64,000 bases of DNA from Shinella sp. UYSO24 (GCA_902167985.1 CABHNZ010000007.1:124001-188000); one strand, 5' to 3'; counted from the stretch's first letter, positions 47,933-57,005 are shown. Translations and numbers: made by a program. Notes: generated by a model from the sequence alone, not told the origin.

Positions 47933-48232
47933 TTAAAAGCCCTGAAACAGCAGATCCATCGCCGCGACGATCTCGTCATATTGGGATGAGAGATTGCCGA
48001 CCGTACCGGCAATCTCCTTGATCGGAATACTGCCCATCATGTGGGTGATCAGGTGGTAGGACGTGCCGTCGATGACTACTCTCGGGTTCAGGCGCATGAC
48101 CGGCGTGACGAATTCAGCGATGGGCAACAGCGGCACGACGATCCTCGTTTCCAGCCTGTCGAGCAGATTGGCCTGAATATCCATCGCCAGCGCCTGATTG
48201 GTCTTCAGCCGATAGACATCGAAGCGCGCCAT
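47933..48232 (-). CDS. ccdB: CcdB-family toxin
   Basis: A 99-residue protein matching CcdB: MARFDVYRL at the start, the central strands LLDRLETRIVVPLLP and PRVVIDGTSYHLITHMMGSIP, and a C-terminal helix DEIVAAMDLLFQGF. The last residues of CcdB contact DNA gyrase; here they read LLFQGF rather than the F-plasmid WGI ending, so the target is inferred. The start overlaps the ccdA stop (TGATG at 48230-48234). Confidence 0.88.
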   Translation of the reverse strand: MARFDVYRLKTNQALAMDIQANLLDRLETRIVVPLLPIAEFVTPVMRLNPRVVIDGTSYHLITHMMGSIPIKEIAGTVGNLSSQYDEIVAAMDLLFQGF

Positions 48233-48456
48233 CAGAACAGCCGGTATTTGGCGAGCGGCAGCCCGTGCTTCTCCACGTATTCGTTTGAATAACGGATCGC
48301 CTCGGCGTTCTCGATCAGGAACAGCCGTTCCTTCTCCTTGCGCACCGCGTCCTTGAGGCTCTGGGCATCAAGGCCAGCAGCCTCGATCTTCAGCGCCTGC
48401 GCTTCCTCGATCAGGGTCTGGTCGGGATTGGATGAAATCTTGGCATGCCGCGTCAT
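48232..48456 (-). CDS. ccdA: CcdA-family antitoxin
   Basis: A 74-residue antitoxin. The N-terminal half (HAKISSNPDQTLIEEAQALKI) fits a ribbon-helix-helix DNA-binding domain. The C-terminal toxin-binding tail IENAEAIRYSNEYVEKHGLPLAKYRLF matches the CcdA family pattern. It directly precedes ccdB with a one-base stop/start overlap. It lies about 130 bases beyond the lepA stop on the same strand. Confidence 0.88.
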   Translation of the reverse strand: MTRHAKISSNPDQTLIEEAQALKIEAAGLDAQSLKDAVRKEKERLFLIENAEAIRYSNEYVEKHGLPLAKYRLF

Positions 48457-48587
48457 GGCTTCGGCCTCCGGGTGTCACGGATGAGCATAGCGCGGTTTCC
48501 AGCGGAGGAAAATGACCTCCCCGCCGCAGGCGGCGAGGGTGACGATGGTGAGGCTCTGTGGCCGATGGAACGACGGGCGAAAACGCC

Positions 48588-50408
48588 TTATTCGTCGTTC
48601 ATCTTCAGGCTGCGATAAACGCTCCTGCGGAATGTCGACCTTGCCGAACTGCCGCATGCGCTTCTTGCCTTCCTTCTGCTTTTCCAGAAGCTTGCGCTTG
48701 CGGGTGGCGTCGCCGCCGTAGCACTTCGCCGTCACGTCCTTGCGCAGTGCACGCACGGTCTCGCGCGCGATAACCTTGGCGCCGATCGCAGCCTGGATCG
48801 GGATCTGGAACATGTGCGGCGGAATGAGTTCCTTCAGCTTCTCGCACATGCCGCGGCCGCGGCGGTCCGCCGCCGAGCGGTGAACCAGCATGGAAAGCGC
48901 ATCGACCGGCTCGCCATTGACGAGGATCGACATCTTCACGAGGTCGCCGGCACGGTAGTCGATGATGTTGTAGTCGAAGGACGCATAGCCCTTCGAGATC
49001 GACTTCAGGCGGTCGTAGAAGTCGAACACGACTTCGTTGAGCGGCAGTTCATAGGTCAGCATCGCGCGAGTGCCGACATAGGTCAGTTCCGTCTGGATAC
49101 CGCGACGGTCCTGGCAGAGCTTCAGAATGCCGCCGAGATAATCGTCCGGCGTCATGATCGTCGCCTTGATCCACGGCTCGCGGATTTCCTCGATCTTCAC
49201 CACGTCCGGCATGTCGGTCGGGTTGTGAAGCTCAAGCTCCGTGCCGTCGGTCAGCGACATCTGGTAGACGACCGAAGGGGCGGTGGCGACGAGATCGAGA
49301 TTGAACTCGCGCTCTAGGCGCTCCTGAATGATTTCGAGGTGAAGCAGGCCGAGGAAGCCGCAGCGGAAGCCGAAGCCGAGAGCGGCCGAGCTTTCCATTT
49401 CGAACGAGAAGGACGCGTCGTTGAGGCGAAGCTTGCCCATCGCCGCACGCAGGTCTTCGAAATCGGCGGCATCGGCCGGGAAGAGACCGCAGAACACGAC
49501 GGGCTGCGCCGGCTTGAAGCCCGGCAGCGCCTTTTCGGTCGGCCGCTTGTCTTCGGTGATCGTATCACGACGCGGGTATCGGCCACTTCCTTGATCGAGC
49601 CGGTGATGAAGCCGATCTCGCCCGGACCGAGGCTGTCGACCGCCAGCATCTTCGGCGTCAGCACGCCGACGCGCTCGACCTGATACTTGGCGCCGGTGCC
49701 CATCATGCGGATCGTCTGGCCCTTGGAGAGCACGCCGTCGATGACGCGCACCAGAACCATGACGCCGAGATAGGTATCGTACCAGCTGTCGACGAGCAGC
49801 GCCTTCAGCGGGCCCTTTTCACCGACTTCGCTCTTCGGCGACGGCAGGCGGTTGACGATCGCTTCCAGAACATCGGGAATGCCAAGGCCGGTCTTGGCCG
49901 AGATCATCACCGCGTCCGAGGCATCGATGCCGATCACTTCCTCGATCTGTTCCTTGATCCGGTCGGGCTCGGCCGCCGGCAGGTCGATCTTGTTGAGAAC
50001 GGTGACGAGCTCGTGATTGTTGTCGATCGCCTGATAGACGTTGGCGAGCGTCTGGGCTTCCACGCCCTGCGAGGCATCGACGACGAGCAGCGAACCTTCG
50101 CAGGCCGAAAGCGACCGCGAGACTTCATAGGCGAAGTCGACATGGCCGGGCGTGTCGATGAGGTTCAGCACATAGGTCTCGCCGTTATTCGCCTTGTAGT
50201 GCAGGCGAACGGTCTGTGCCTTGATGGTGATGCCGCGCTCGCGCTCGATATCCATCGAGTCCAGAACCTGTTCCGACATGTCGCGTTCGGCAAGGCCGCC
50301 GGTGGACTGGATCAGCCGGTCGGCAAGCGTCGACTTGCCGTGGTCGATATGCGCCACGATCGAGAAGTTGCGGATATGGTCAAGGGGCGTGCGGGACGAG
50401 GTGCTCAT
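48588..50408 (-). CDS. lepA: Elongation factor 4, LepA (three frameshifts as sequenced)
   Basis: Ribosome back-translocase GTPase, 607 residues when repaired. G motifs include [31 protein letters not shown] and LNKIDLP. The frame is lost near 49568 (VADTRV; one G restores [23 protein letters not shown]) and twice near the end: one G at about 48622 restores QEAFIAAL and one C at about 48609 restores LKMNDE, then TAA at 48588-48590. The specific C-terminal domain ([27 protein letters not shown]) is present. The start ATG is 50408. Three separate one-base losses in one conserved gene argue for sequencing error. Confidence 0.95.
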
Positions 50409-50500
50409 GGCTCGCGCATATAGCAGTGCGAATCTTCCCCGCAAAGCGGAAAGATAAGGCTTCGTTCAGCATATGCGCGAGTTCTGCCGCTATTTCGCGC

Positions 50501-51822
50501 CTATTTTGCGCCAGTGCCGCCTTCCGGATCGGTGATGATCGCTGCATTGGGCATCTGGGCGGATCGCAGCTCGTGGCTTTCGCGCTCCTCTTCCGGCGCA
50601 GGCGCCCGCTTTTTCAGCCGTTGCAGGATGAAGAGACCATAGGCAACCGCCACCAGCATGGCCGCGACGATGAAGGTGCGCGGGCCGGAAAATGGCGAGA
50701 TCATCGTCACGAGAAGCGGCACGATCGTTGCCGCCGTCGACCATGCGACGAGCAATGTCGAAGAGAGCGGCACGAAGTCGCCGGGATCGGCGCGGTCATT
50801 GGCATGGGCATTGGCCACCGAATAGACGGTTTCCACCGAGCCGCCGAAGACGAGGAAGACGATCATCAGCAAGTAAAGGGCCGCGAATGACGAGAAAAGC
50901 GCTGCAAACCCGGCCATAACGATCAGGCAGCAGGTAATCAGCAGCACATAGCGCCGGTCCATCCGGTCGGACAGCATGCCGAGCGGATATTGCACGAAGA
51001 GCAGGCCGGTCTGCATGACGAACATCAGGAGCGCCACATTGCTCTGCGACACGCCATTGGTGGAGGCATAGATCGGCGTGAAGCCCTGCACCACCATCGA
51101 AAGCCCGCCGGATGCCAGAACGCCGGCAAGCCCGACCGGCGAAATTTTCCAGGCCTTCCTGATATTCACACTGACGCTTGCCGGCGGTGGCGGATTGGGC
51201 AGGCGGGTGAGCCCGATCGGCAGGATCGAGACGGCCGTGACGAAGACGACGACCAGCGGCGCAAGATTGCTGCCGGTCGGCAGCTGCCCGAAGATCAGCG
51301 CGCCCGCACCAAGCCCGAGAACGAAGGCCATGTAGAAGAACGACATCGCCCTTCCGCGCCATTCGTTGGAGGCCGCATGGTTGAGCCAGCTCTGGGCAAT
51401 GATGAAGTTGACGTTGGAGGCAGCCCCGTAGATGCGCGCGCCAGAACCCACCATGCTGCCGGAAGATCGGCCGCCACCAGAACCGCGCCGATGATGACCA
51501 TCGCCATCGAGCAGGAGAAAAGCCGCGCATGGCCGACGCGCTGGATGAGCGGGCCGGCGAGAACGCAGCCGAGCAGCCCGCCGAAGGCAAGTGCCGGCAC
51601 GGCGGCACTGGCCGCCCATGTCTCGCCCGTGCGCGTCAGTTCGAATGGCACATAGGTCGCCATGATGCCGCTGCCAATGGCGGCGATCGTCATCGAGATG
51701 ACGATGCTGGCGATCGAGAGCGGCGATCCCGTTGCGTGTCGCTGCCCCTCGGCTGCATGAGCGTCGCCCGCTTGACCGACCTTCGACTGACCGTCCATGC
51801 GAGTGCTCCCGACCTTTGCCAT
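50501..51822 (-). CDS. MFS transporter (frameshifted as sequenced)
   Basis: A 12-helix major facilitator of about 440 residues when repaired. The N-terminal half (IASIVISMTIAAIGSGIMATYVPFEL, ALAFGGLLGCVLAGPLIQRVGHARLF with the loop motif) joins the second half at about 51436 if one base is added, giving LARGIYGAASNVNFIIAQSWLNH. The C-terminal half includes YPLGMLSDRMDRRYVLL, and the tail is charged. The start is uncertain: ATG 51822 or 51798. It is divergent from the XRE-cupin regulator, which probably controls it. Resembles YcaD/putative drug exporters; substrate unknown. Confidence 0.83.
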
Positions 51823-51944
51823 CAATGTGTGATTATGGGTGTGTGATATCGCATGCTTTAGCGTATGCCGATTGACATTTGCTATCGTGGAAACGGCATC
51901 GATTATAAATTTCCTCCTGTCCGTCATCAGTCCGGGAACAGAGC

Positions 51945-51989
51945 TTGATTCCATTATCAGGGAATGACATTCTCAAATAATGGAATCAA
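51945..51989. promoter_or_regulatory. Concentric palindromic operator covering the XRE-cupin start codon
   Basis: Outer arms TTGATTCCATTAT (51945-51957) and ATAATGGAATCAA (51977-51989) are exact inverted 13-mers. Inside, GAATG-A-CATTC (51962-51972) has the same centre, base 51967. The whole can be read as two ATTCY-N8-GGAAT dyads, at 51948-51965 and 51969-51986, offset by 21 bases. The right arm includes the regulator's ATG (51980). It lies between the divergent MFS and regulator genes. Confidence 0.75.
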
Positions 51990-52555
51990 TTGATACGGAA
52001 ATAGAACTCGCCATTGGCGAACGGCTGAAGGCCCTGCGTGCAGCAAGTGGGTTGACGCTCGATGAGCTGGCAACGCGCTCTGGCGTCAGCCGGGCCATGA
52101 TCTCCCGCATCGAGCGGGCGGAGGCCAGTCCGACGGCGGCACTTCTGGCGCGTCTGTGCGAAGGCCTGGGGCTGACACTGTCTGCCTTCTTCGCGCCGGA
52201 CGAGCCATCCACATCGCCGCTGTCACATCGCAGCGAACAACGGCTCTGGCGCGATCCGGTGACGGGTTATCTGCGCCGCTCGATCTCGCCGCCCGGCATG
52301 CCGAGCCCGGTCGATATCGTCGAGGTCGAGTTTCCGGCCGGTGCCCGCGTCAGTTTTCCGCCGCGTGAGGAAAGCCGCGCGCTGACGCAGCATGTCTGGC
52401 TCTTCGAGGGCGAGCTGGACATGGTCCTGCCCGACGTGACGCATCACCTGAAGCCCGGCGACTGCCTGTTCATGGATATCGGTGATGCCTTCGACTTTCA
52501 CAATCCATCCGACAGCCCGGCGCGTTATGCCGTGATCCTCCATCGCGGCCGCTGA
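51980..52555 (+). CDS. XRE-family regulator with cupin domain
   Basis: A 191-residue regulator. The HTH (residues about 12-66) is IGERLKALRAASGLTLDELATRSGVSRAMISRIE, and a C-terminal cupin (about 110-188) includes HVWLFEGELDMVLPDVTHHLKPGDCLFMDIGDAFDFHNP. It is probably a ligand-sensing repressor of itself and the divergent MFS gene, since its own start codon sits in a perfect dyad. No Shine-Dalgarno sequence precedes the ATG, so the mRNA may be leaderless. Confidence 0.88.
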   Translation: MESIDTEIELAIGERLKALRAASGLTLDELATRSGVSRAMISRIERAEASPTAALLARLCEGLGLTLSAFFAPDEPSTSPLSHRSEQRLWRDPVTGYLRRSISPPGMPSPVDIVEVEFPAGARVSFPPREESRALTQHVWLFEGELDMVLPDVTHHLKPGDCLFMDIGDAFDFHNPSDSPARYAVILHRGR

Positions 52556-52591
52556 CTGACCCATGTCCCGAGTATCAGAGGAATAGACCAA

Positions 52592-53131
52592 ATGACCGTG
52601 ACCGATGACACTGCCACCATTCGCATTCTGAGCGCCGATGAAGCGCGTGCCGCCAATGCCGATCTCTGCGAAACACTGTCGGATTGCATCAATGGCGGCG
52701 CTTCGCTCGGCTTCATGCTGCCCTTCGGGCCGAAGGATGCGGAAGGCTACTGGTACGAGATTGCCGATGCGGTCGAGGCGGGTGGCATCATTCTGGCCGT
52801 GGCGGAAGTCGGGGGCAGGGTGGTCGGCACGGTGCAGGTGGGGCTTGCCTCAAAACCCAATCAGCCGCATCGCGGCGACCTGATGAAACTCCTCGTCCAT
52901 CGCTCCGCCCGCGGTCTCGGCCTCTCGCGGCAACTGATGGCGGCGGTGGAAGGCGAGGCAGCTCGCCGCGGCCGCACGCTTCTGGTGCTGGATACTGCAA
53001 CCGGCAGCGATGCCGAACGCATCTACCCCCGCTTTGGCTGGGAACGCGTCGGCGTCATCCCAGATTACGCGCTCTGGCCGGAAGGCGGCTTCTGCGCAAC
53101 GACCCTGTTTTACAAGCGGATCGGTGGATGA
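52592..53131 (+). CDS. GNAT-family N-acetyltransferase
   Basis: A 179-residue acetyltransferase. The acetyl-CoA site is LMKLLVHRSARGLGLSRQLMAAVEGEA (R/Q-x-x-G-x-G/A pattern RGLGLS), followed by LLVLDTATGSDAERIYPRFGWERVGVIPDYA. It begins 36 bases after the XRE-cupin regulator and is likely its co-transcribed partner. XRE-cupin/GNAT pairs are common and often detoxify small amines. Substrate unknown. Confidence 0.85.
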   Translation: MTVTDDTATIRILSADEARAANADLCETLSDCINGGASLGFMLPFGPKDAEGYWYEIADAVEAGGIILAVAEVGGRVVGTVQVGLASKPNQPHRGDLMKLLVHRSARGLGLSRQLMAAVEGEAARRGRTLLVLDTATGSDAERIYPRFGWERVGVIPDYALWPEGGFCATTLFYKRIGG

Positions 53132-53193
53132 ACAGGTTGTTCGGACGGGCCGAAGACTGACGGTTCGAGCCCCCGGCTCTCGCCTAACGAAAA

Positions 53194-53215
53194 TAGCCCG
53201 CCATCTGGCGGGCTA
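53194..53215. terminator. Bidirectional terminator between GNAT and MFS genes
   Basis: TAGCCCGCCA and TGGCGGGCTA are a perfect 10-bp stem with a 2-base centre, preceded by AAAA (a U-run for the minus strand). It serves the convergent genes ending at 53131 and 53252. Confidence 0.8.
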
Positions 53216-53251
53216 CAATCTTCGGTCATCCGTCTATGGGCGGATCTCTTT

Positions 53252-54529
53252 TCACCGCTTCTCGGTGAGGAAGTAGAGGAAGCCGACGACCGGCAGGGCA
53301 AGCCCGATCGTCGATGCGGCAAGCCAGCCGCCCTCGGCATAGGCCCAGGCTCCGAGTGCGGAAGACATGGCTGCGCCGACGAAGAAGGTCGCCATGAACA
53401 GGCCGTTGAGACGGGATCTGAGATCGGCGCCGAGCGCAAAGATCGCGCGCTGGCTGGTGACGAGCGTCATCGACACGCCGAAATCGATCACGATCGCAGC
53501 AACGCCGAACAGGATCAGTGCCAGCGTCGAGCCTTCAGGCGCGAGATGGGTGATCAGGAAACCGACGGCGACGGAAAGGATGCCGAAGGCAGTGGCAGGC
53601 TTGCTCCAGCCGCGGTCTGCCAGGCGCCCGGCGATCGGCGAGGCGATCGCTCCGGCAACGCCGACAAGCGCGAAGATAGCAATGCCGCCCTGCGTCAGGT
53701 TGAAGCCCGGCCCGGCCAGAACGAGTGGCGTCACTGTCCAGAACAGGCTGAAGGCGGCGAACTGGCAGAACTGGTAGAAGGCACGCCGGCGCAGCACCGG
53801 CTGGGTGACGTAAAGCGTTCCAAGCGAGGCGATCAGCCCGGCATAGGAAAGCTTCGTCTGCGGCACGCGCTTCGGCAGGCGAAGCGCAAGCGTAACGGCA
53901 ACCACGACCATCATGGCCGCCGACAGGAAGAAGACGACATGCCAGGAAGACAGGCGGGCAATGAAGCTCGAGACCGGTCGCGCCAGCATGATGCCAAGCA
54001 TCAGCCCGCTCATCACATTGCCGACCACCCGTCCGCGGCTTTCCTCCGGCGCAAGGCTTGCGGCGAAAGGCACAATCATCTGCACTGCCGTCGACGCGAC
54101 CCCGATGGCGAGCGCCGCAATCAGGAAGGGCGTTGGCGTGCTGGATAGTCCGGCAGCCAGAAGCGCGACCACGCTTGCCCCGATCATGGTCACGATCAGC
54201 CGCCGGTTCTCGACCAGATCGCCGAGCGGCACGGCAAACAGCAGGCCGAGACCGTAGCCGATCTGGGTCAGCGTCACGATCAGTCCCGTCATGTTTTCCG
54301 GCAGGCCGATGGCGGTAGCGATCGGTCCCGCCAGCGGCTGGGCGTAATAGAGATTGGCACAGACGAGGCCGGCTGCCGCCGCCATCATGAAGGCCATGCC
54401 GGAGGAGAGCGTCGTTGCGGGCCCTGCCGCCCCGTTCGCACCGTCGGTTGCTGCCGGCGTTGCTGCCGTCGGGGCCTCGGTTTGGGCTGTAGTGTCGGCG
54501 GATGCCCGTTGGGTTGCTGGTATTGTCAT
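53252..54529 (-). CDS. MFS transporter, drug-resistance type
   Basis: A 425-residue, 12-helix transporter. The N-terminal cytoplasmic stretch is Ala/Thr-rich (residues about 1-40). The first helices read AFMMAAAAGLVCANLYYAQPLAGPIA, the loop motif is PLGDLVENRRLIV and motif C is near GLMLGIMLARPVSSFIA. Start chosen at ATG 54529, with AGGAG upstream; a TTG directly before it is in frame. It lies downstream of the TetR gene on the same strand. Related to YgaY-like exporters. Intact. Confidence 0.88.
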   Translation of the reverse strand: MTIPATQRASADTTAQTEAPTAATPAATDGANGAAGPATTLSSGMAFMMAAAAGLVCANLYYAQPLAGPIATAIGLPENMTGLIVTLTQIGYGLGLLFAVPLGDLVENRRLIVTMIGASVVALLAAGLSSTPTPFLIAALAIGVASTAVQMIVPFAASLAPEESRGRVVGNVMSGLMLGIMLARPVSSFIARLSSWHVVFFLSAAMMVVVAVTLALRLPKRVPQTKLSYAGLIASLGTLYVTQPVLRRRAFYQFCQFAAFSLFWTVTPLVLAGPGFNLTQGGIAIFALVGVAGAIASPIAGRLADRGWSKPATAFGILSVAVGFLITHLAPEGSTLALILFGVAAIVIDFGVSMTLVTSQRAIFALGADLRSRLNGLFMATFFVGAAMSSALGAWAYAEGGWLAASTIGLALPVVGFLYFLTEKR

Positions 54530-54625
54530 CAATGGCTCCTGGGAGGAGGGAGTGGAAAATCTCTTCTGGCTCTTGCGGCATCGGTGGGCTTCCGGGAATT
54601 ATCTGCCCGGCCATATGGACCGCTT

Positions 54626-54672
54626 GTCCAGACCAGTTACTTGCGCTGCTTGCCCGGCGTCCTTGTCTGGAC
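54626..54672. promoter_or_regulatory. Paired GTCCAGAC/GTCTGGAC sites between TetR and MFS genes
   Basis: GTCCAGAC (54626-54633) and its exact inverse GTCTGGAC (54665-54672) are 39 bases apart, each a GTC-NN-GAC dyad preceded by CTT on the plus strand. Located in the 170-base interval before the MFS start. Candidate operator pair; the protein that binds is not known. Confidence 0.4.
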
Positions 54673-54699
54673 TGTACGTTTGGGCAGTGCCGAGAGGCG

Positions 54700-55333
54700 T
54701 CAGTCGAGGATCTTGAGGGCAGCCTCGGCGGTCGCCATGGCGCGGGCGCGGTCCTGTCCGGATTTGCCGGCGATCCGCAGCCCCTGCACCACGGCATAGA
54801 GAAGATGCGCCGTCAGTTCGGCATTGATTGCCCGGCTCACGGTTCCGTCGGCCTGCCCCTCGCGCACCAGACCTTCGAACAGCGCTTCCAGCCGTGCCTG
54901 CGAAATCTTCACACGCTCATCGGTGTCCGTATCGAAGAGAGCGAGTTCGACGGCTGCCCCGACCACGAGACAGCCGCGCCGCCCGTCATCGCCATGTGCA
55001 CTGTCGGCATAATGATTGAGCGCCAGCCTGACCTTGTCGCGACCGCTCGTGCCGGGTGTGAGCGATTTTGCCAGTGCCGCATTGCGCACCTGCTTGTAGC
55101 GGTCGAAGGCGGCCAAAAAGATCGCCTTCTTGTCCTTGAACGCCTTGTAAAGGCTGCCGGCGGTCAGCCCCATCGCATCCTTGAGGTCGATGATCGAGGT
55201 TGCGTGATAGCCGCGCTCCGAAAACACCACGATCGCCTTGTCCAGCGCCTCGTCTATGTCGAACTCGCGCGGGCGCGGCAGCCTTGGGCGCAGGGTCTAA
55301 TGTGCCGGCATTCGTCTTTTCCGCGGCATCCAT
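54700..55333 (-). CDS. TetR-family transcriptional regulator (frame disturbed near the N-terminus)
   Basis: About 210 residues. The DNA-binding domain is DKAIVVFSERGYHATSIIDLKDAMGLTAGSLYKAFKDKKAIF, and the C-terminal ligand domain includes RRGCLVVGAAVELALFD. The correct frame can be followed upstream to RPRLPRPREFDIDEAL and then meets a stop near 55300. The likely true start MDAAEKTNAG at 55333 is in another frame, needing a net change of two missing bases or one extra base at about 55295-55305. Probably represses itself and the downstream MFS gene. Confidence 0.82.
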
Positions 55334-55344
55334 GCTGCGCTTCC

Positions 55345-55370
55345 TATTTGGAAATGATCGTTCCCAAATA
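55345..55370. promoter_or_regulatory. TetR-type operator upstream of the TetR gene
   Basis: Arms TATTTGGAAA and TTCCCAAATA (9 of 10 positions paired) flank TGATCG, 12 bases upstream of the proposed TetR start. The form TTTGGGAACGATCATT is typical of self-regulated TetR repressors. Confidence 0.65.
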
Positions 55371-55478
55371 TCCCCGGATATGACATCCGTCAAGCGGCCG
55401 TCCCTAACGAATGTCGGAACATAACGCGGCGGCAGGGGTTAGCCCCATGTCACCAACCCCAAAAAGCTGGAGGCAGAC

Positions 55479-55645
55479 ATGAGCAAGAGTGACGTACAAC
55501 AGGCAATCAAGCGTGCTGAACGACAGGTGGAAAACACCAGTCTGGTGGCCATCTCGGCGGCACCTATTATGGCCAGGGTCCCGACGGCAAGACGGCGTCG
55601 ACCAACGGCAATGTCGGGAACAACCGCCCCAACGCGGGCAGCTGA
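55479..55645 (+). CDS. Small hypothetical protein, 55 residues (frameshifted as sequenced)
   Basis: ATG 55479 follows a GGAGG site. The frame reads MSKSDVQQAIKRAERQVENTSLVAIS. With one base added near 55554 it continues GGTYYGQGPDGKTASTNGNVGNNRPNAGS to the stop at 55645. Without the change it runs on into Arg-rich sequence through the terminator at 55690, which is not plausible. An amphipathic N-terminal helix precedes a Gly/Asn-rich tail. Function unknown. Confidence 0.5.
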
Positions 55646-55689
55646 CGTCACAATCGTCTCCATGACGACTTGGACATGGACAACTCTTG

Positions 55690-55723
55690 AGTCCCGCCGC
55701 TCTCTACCGGCGGGGCTCTTTTT
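55690..55723 (+). terminator. Rho-independent terminator
   Basis: AGTCCCGCCG and CGGCGGGGCT form a 10-bp stem (one wobble) with an 8-base loop, followed by CTTTTT. It ends the small-protein transcript. Confidence 0.85.
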
Positions 55724-55889
55724 GTATGATGGCTGCCAAAACCGGAGAGCCAAAACTGGAGTATCTGTCGAAGTTTTTATCGCCGCTGGCGCAAAAGAGG
55801 ATGCGCGGCAAAATAAAACTTGCTAATGACAGTCCGGTTTTATCGCGGAGCGCTTTTATTCCGCGGCATCAGATGAAGAGTTTTGCGCC

Positions 55890-57005
55890 ATGGCAGACCT
55901 GTCCCGTTCGACTGCTCCTTTGACTGCTGAAGCAACGATTGCTCACCCGGAGATCGCCAAACTGGTCGAACAGGTGATGCAGGAACATGCCGAGGCCGTC
56001 GTCGGCTCGCCGGCGGAAAGCCCGGCCAAGGGCATGGTGCAGTTCAAGCTGCACTATGGCGAACTCGATCTGGTTCATGGCGACCAGCACTGCACCTTCG
56101 TGGTGCGGGCGAGGGACGAGACGACACTTTCCTATTGCAAGATGACGGTCGCGCTTCAGGTGTCGCGCCACATGGGCACGACCTCCGGCATCCGCTGGAC
56201 GGGCGACGGCCAGACGAGCGGCACGCCGGTCTTCTTCCGAGAACTGACGGTCCTCTCCTCGCACCGCGTCGGTCCGCATATGCAGCGGCTCACCTTCTGG
56301 GGCGATGATATCGCCCGCTTTGCCGAGGGCGGCCTGCATCTGCGCATCCTCATCCCGCCGAAGGACCGCACGCCGGTCTGGCCGGTCATGGGCTCGGATG
56401 GTCTTCTCGTCTGGCCGCAGGGCGAGGACGAGCTGACGGTGCGTGTCTATACGATCCGCAAGATCGACGTCGAAGCCGGCACGATCGAGATCGATTTCGT
56501 CATGCATCCGGGTGTCGCAAGCCCGGCTGCCGTTTTCGCATTGACGGCCAAGACCGGCGATCTCGTCGGCATTGTCGGCCCCGTTGGCGAAGGTGGGCCT
56601 GCTGCCCGCAATCTCCTGATGTTCGGCGATGACACCGCCATTCCGGCGATCTCCCGTATCGTCGAAATGCTCCCCGATGATAGCCGCGCAACGATCTATC
56701 TCGAAGTCGACAGCCCGGCCGATGTCGTGCCGCTCGAACGCGACAACGTGGCGATCCACTGGCTCTTCCGCAAGGGCAGCCATCCCGGCACGACCGGCGC
56801 ATTGACGGCGGCACTCACCTCTATCGAACGCGACAGCCTGCCGGCGGAGACCTTCGTCTGGGCCGGCTGCGAATTTTCCGATTTCCGCGAGATCCGCCGC
56901 ATCCTCAAGAAGGATTGGCAATTGCCGAAAGACCGGATGATGGTCGTCGCCTACTGGCGCCGTGGCGCCAATGGTGATGAAGCTCGCAGCGAAGCAGCAG
57001 CCTGA
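55890..57005 (+). CDS. DUF2218 / siderophore-interacting protein fusion (ferric-siderophore reductase-like)
   Basis: A 371-residue protein. Residues about 20-100 match DUF2218 (MVQFKLHYGELDLVHGDQHCTFVV). Residues about 115-250 form the FAD-binding domain, with RVYTIRKIDVEAGTIEIDFVMH supplying the RxYT(x)R flavin motif. The C-terminal SIP domain (about 255-360) has ETFVWAGCEFSDFREIRRIL. ViuB/YqjH-type proteins reduce iron in siderophores taken up into the cytoplasm. A gap of about 165 bases precedes it; no RirA or Fur box was recognised with confidence. Confidence 0.87.
   Translation: MADLSRSTAPLTAEATIAHPEIAKLVEQVMQEHAEAVVGSPAESPAKGMVQFKLHYGELDLVHGDQHCTFVVRARDETTLSYCKMTVALQVSRHMGTTSGIRWTGDGQTSGTPVFFRELTVLSSHRVGPHMQRLTFWGDDIARFAEGGLHLRILIPPKDRTPVWPVMGSDGLLVWPQGEDELTVRVYTIRKIDVEAGTIEIDFVMHPGVASPAAVFALTAKTGDLVGIVGPVGEGGPAARNLLMFGDDTAIPAISRIVEMLPDDSRATIYLEVDSPADVVPLERDNVAIHWLFRKGSHPGTTGALTAALTSIERDSLPAETFVWAGCEFSDFREIRRILKKDWQLPKDRMMVVAYWRRGANGDEARSEAAA

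Noticed and set aside
48490-48560. GC-rich inverted repeat (CCCCGCCGC/GCGGCG) after lepA as a terminator
   Set aside because: No T-run follows in the lepA direction and the stem is interrupted; left out as unsupported.
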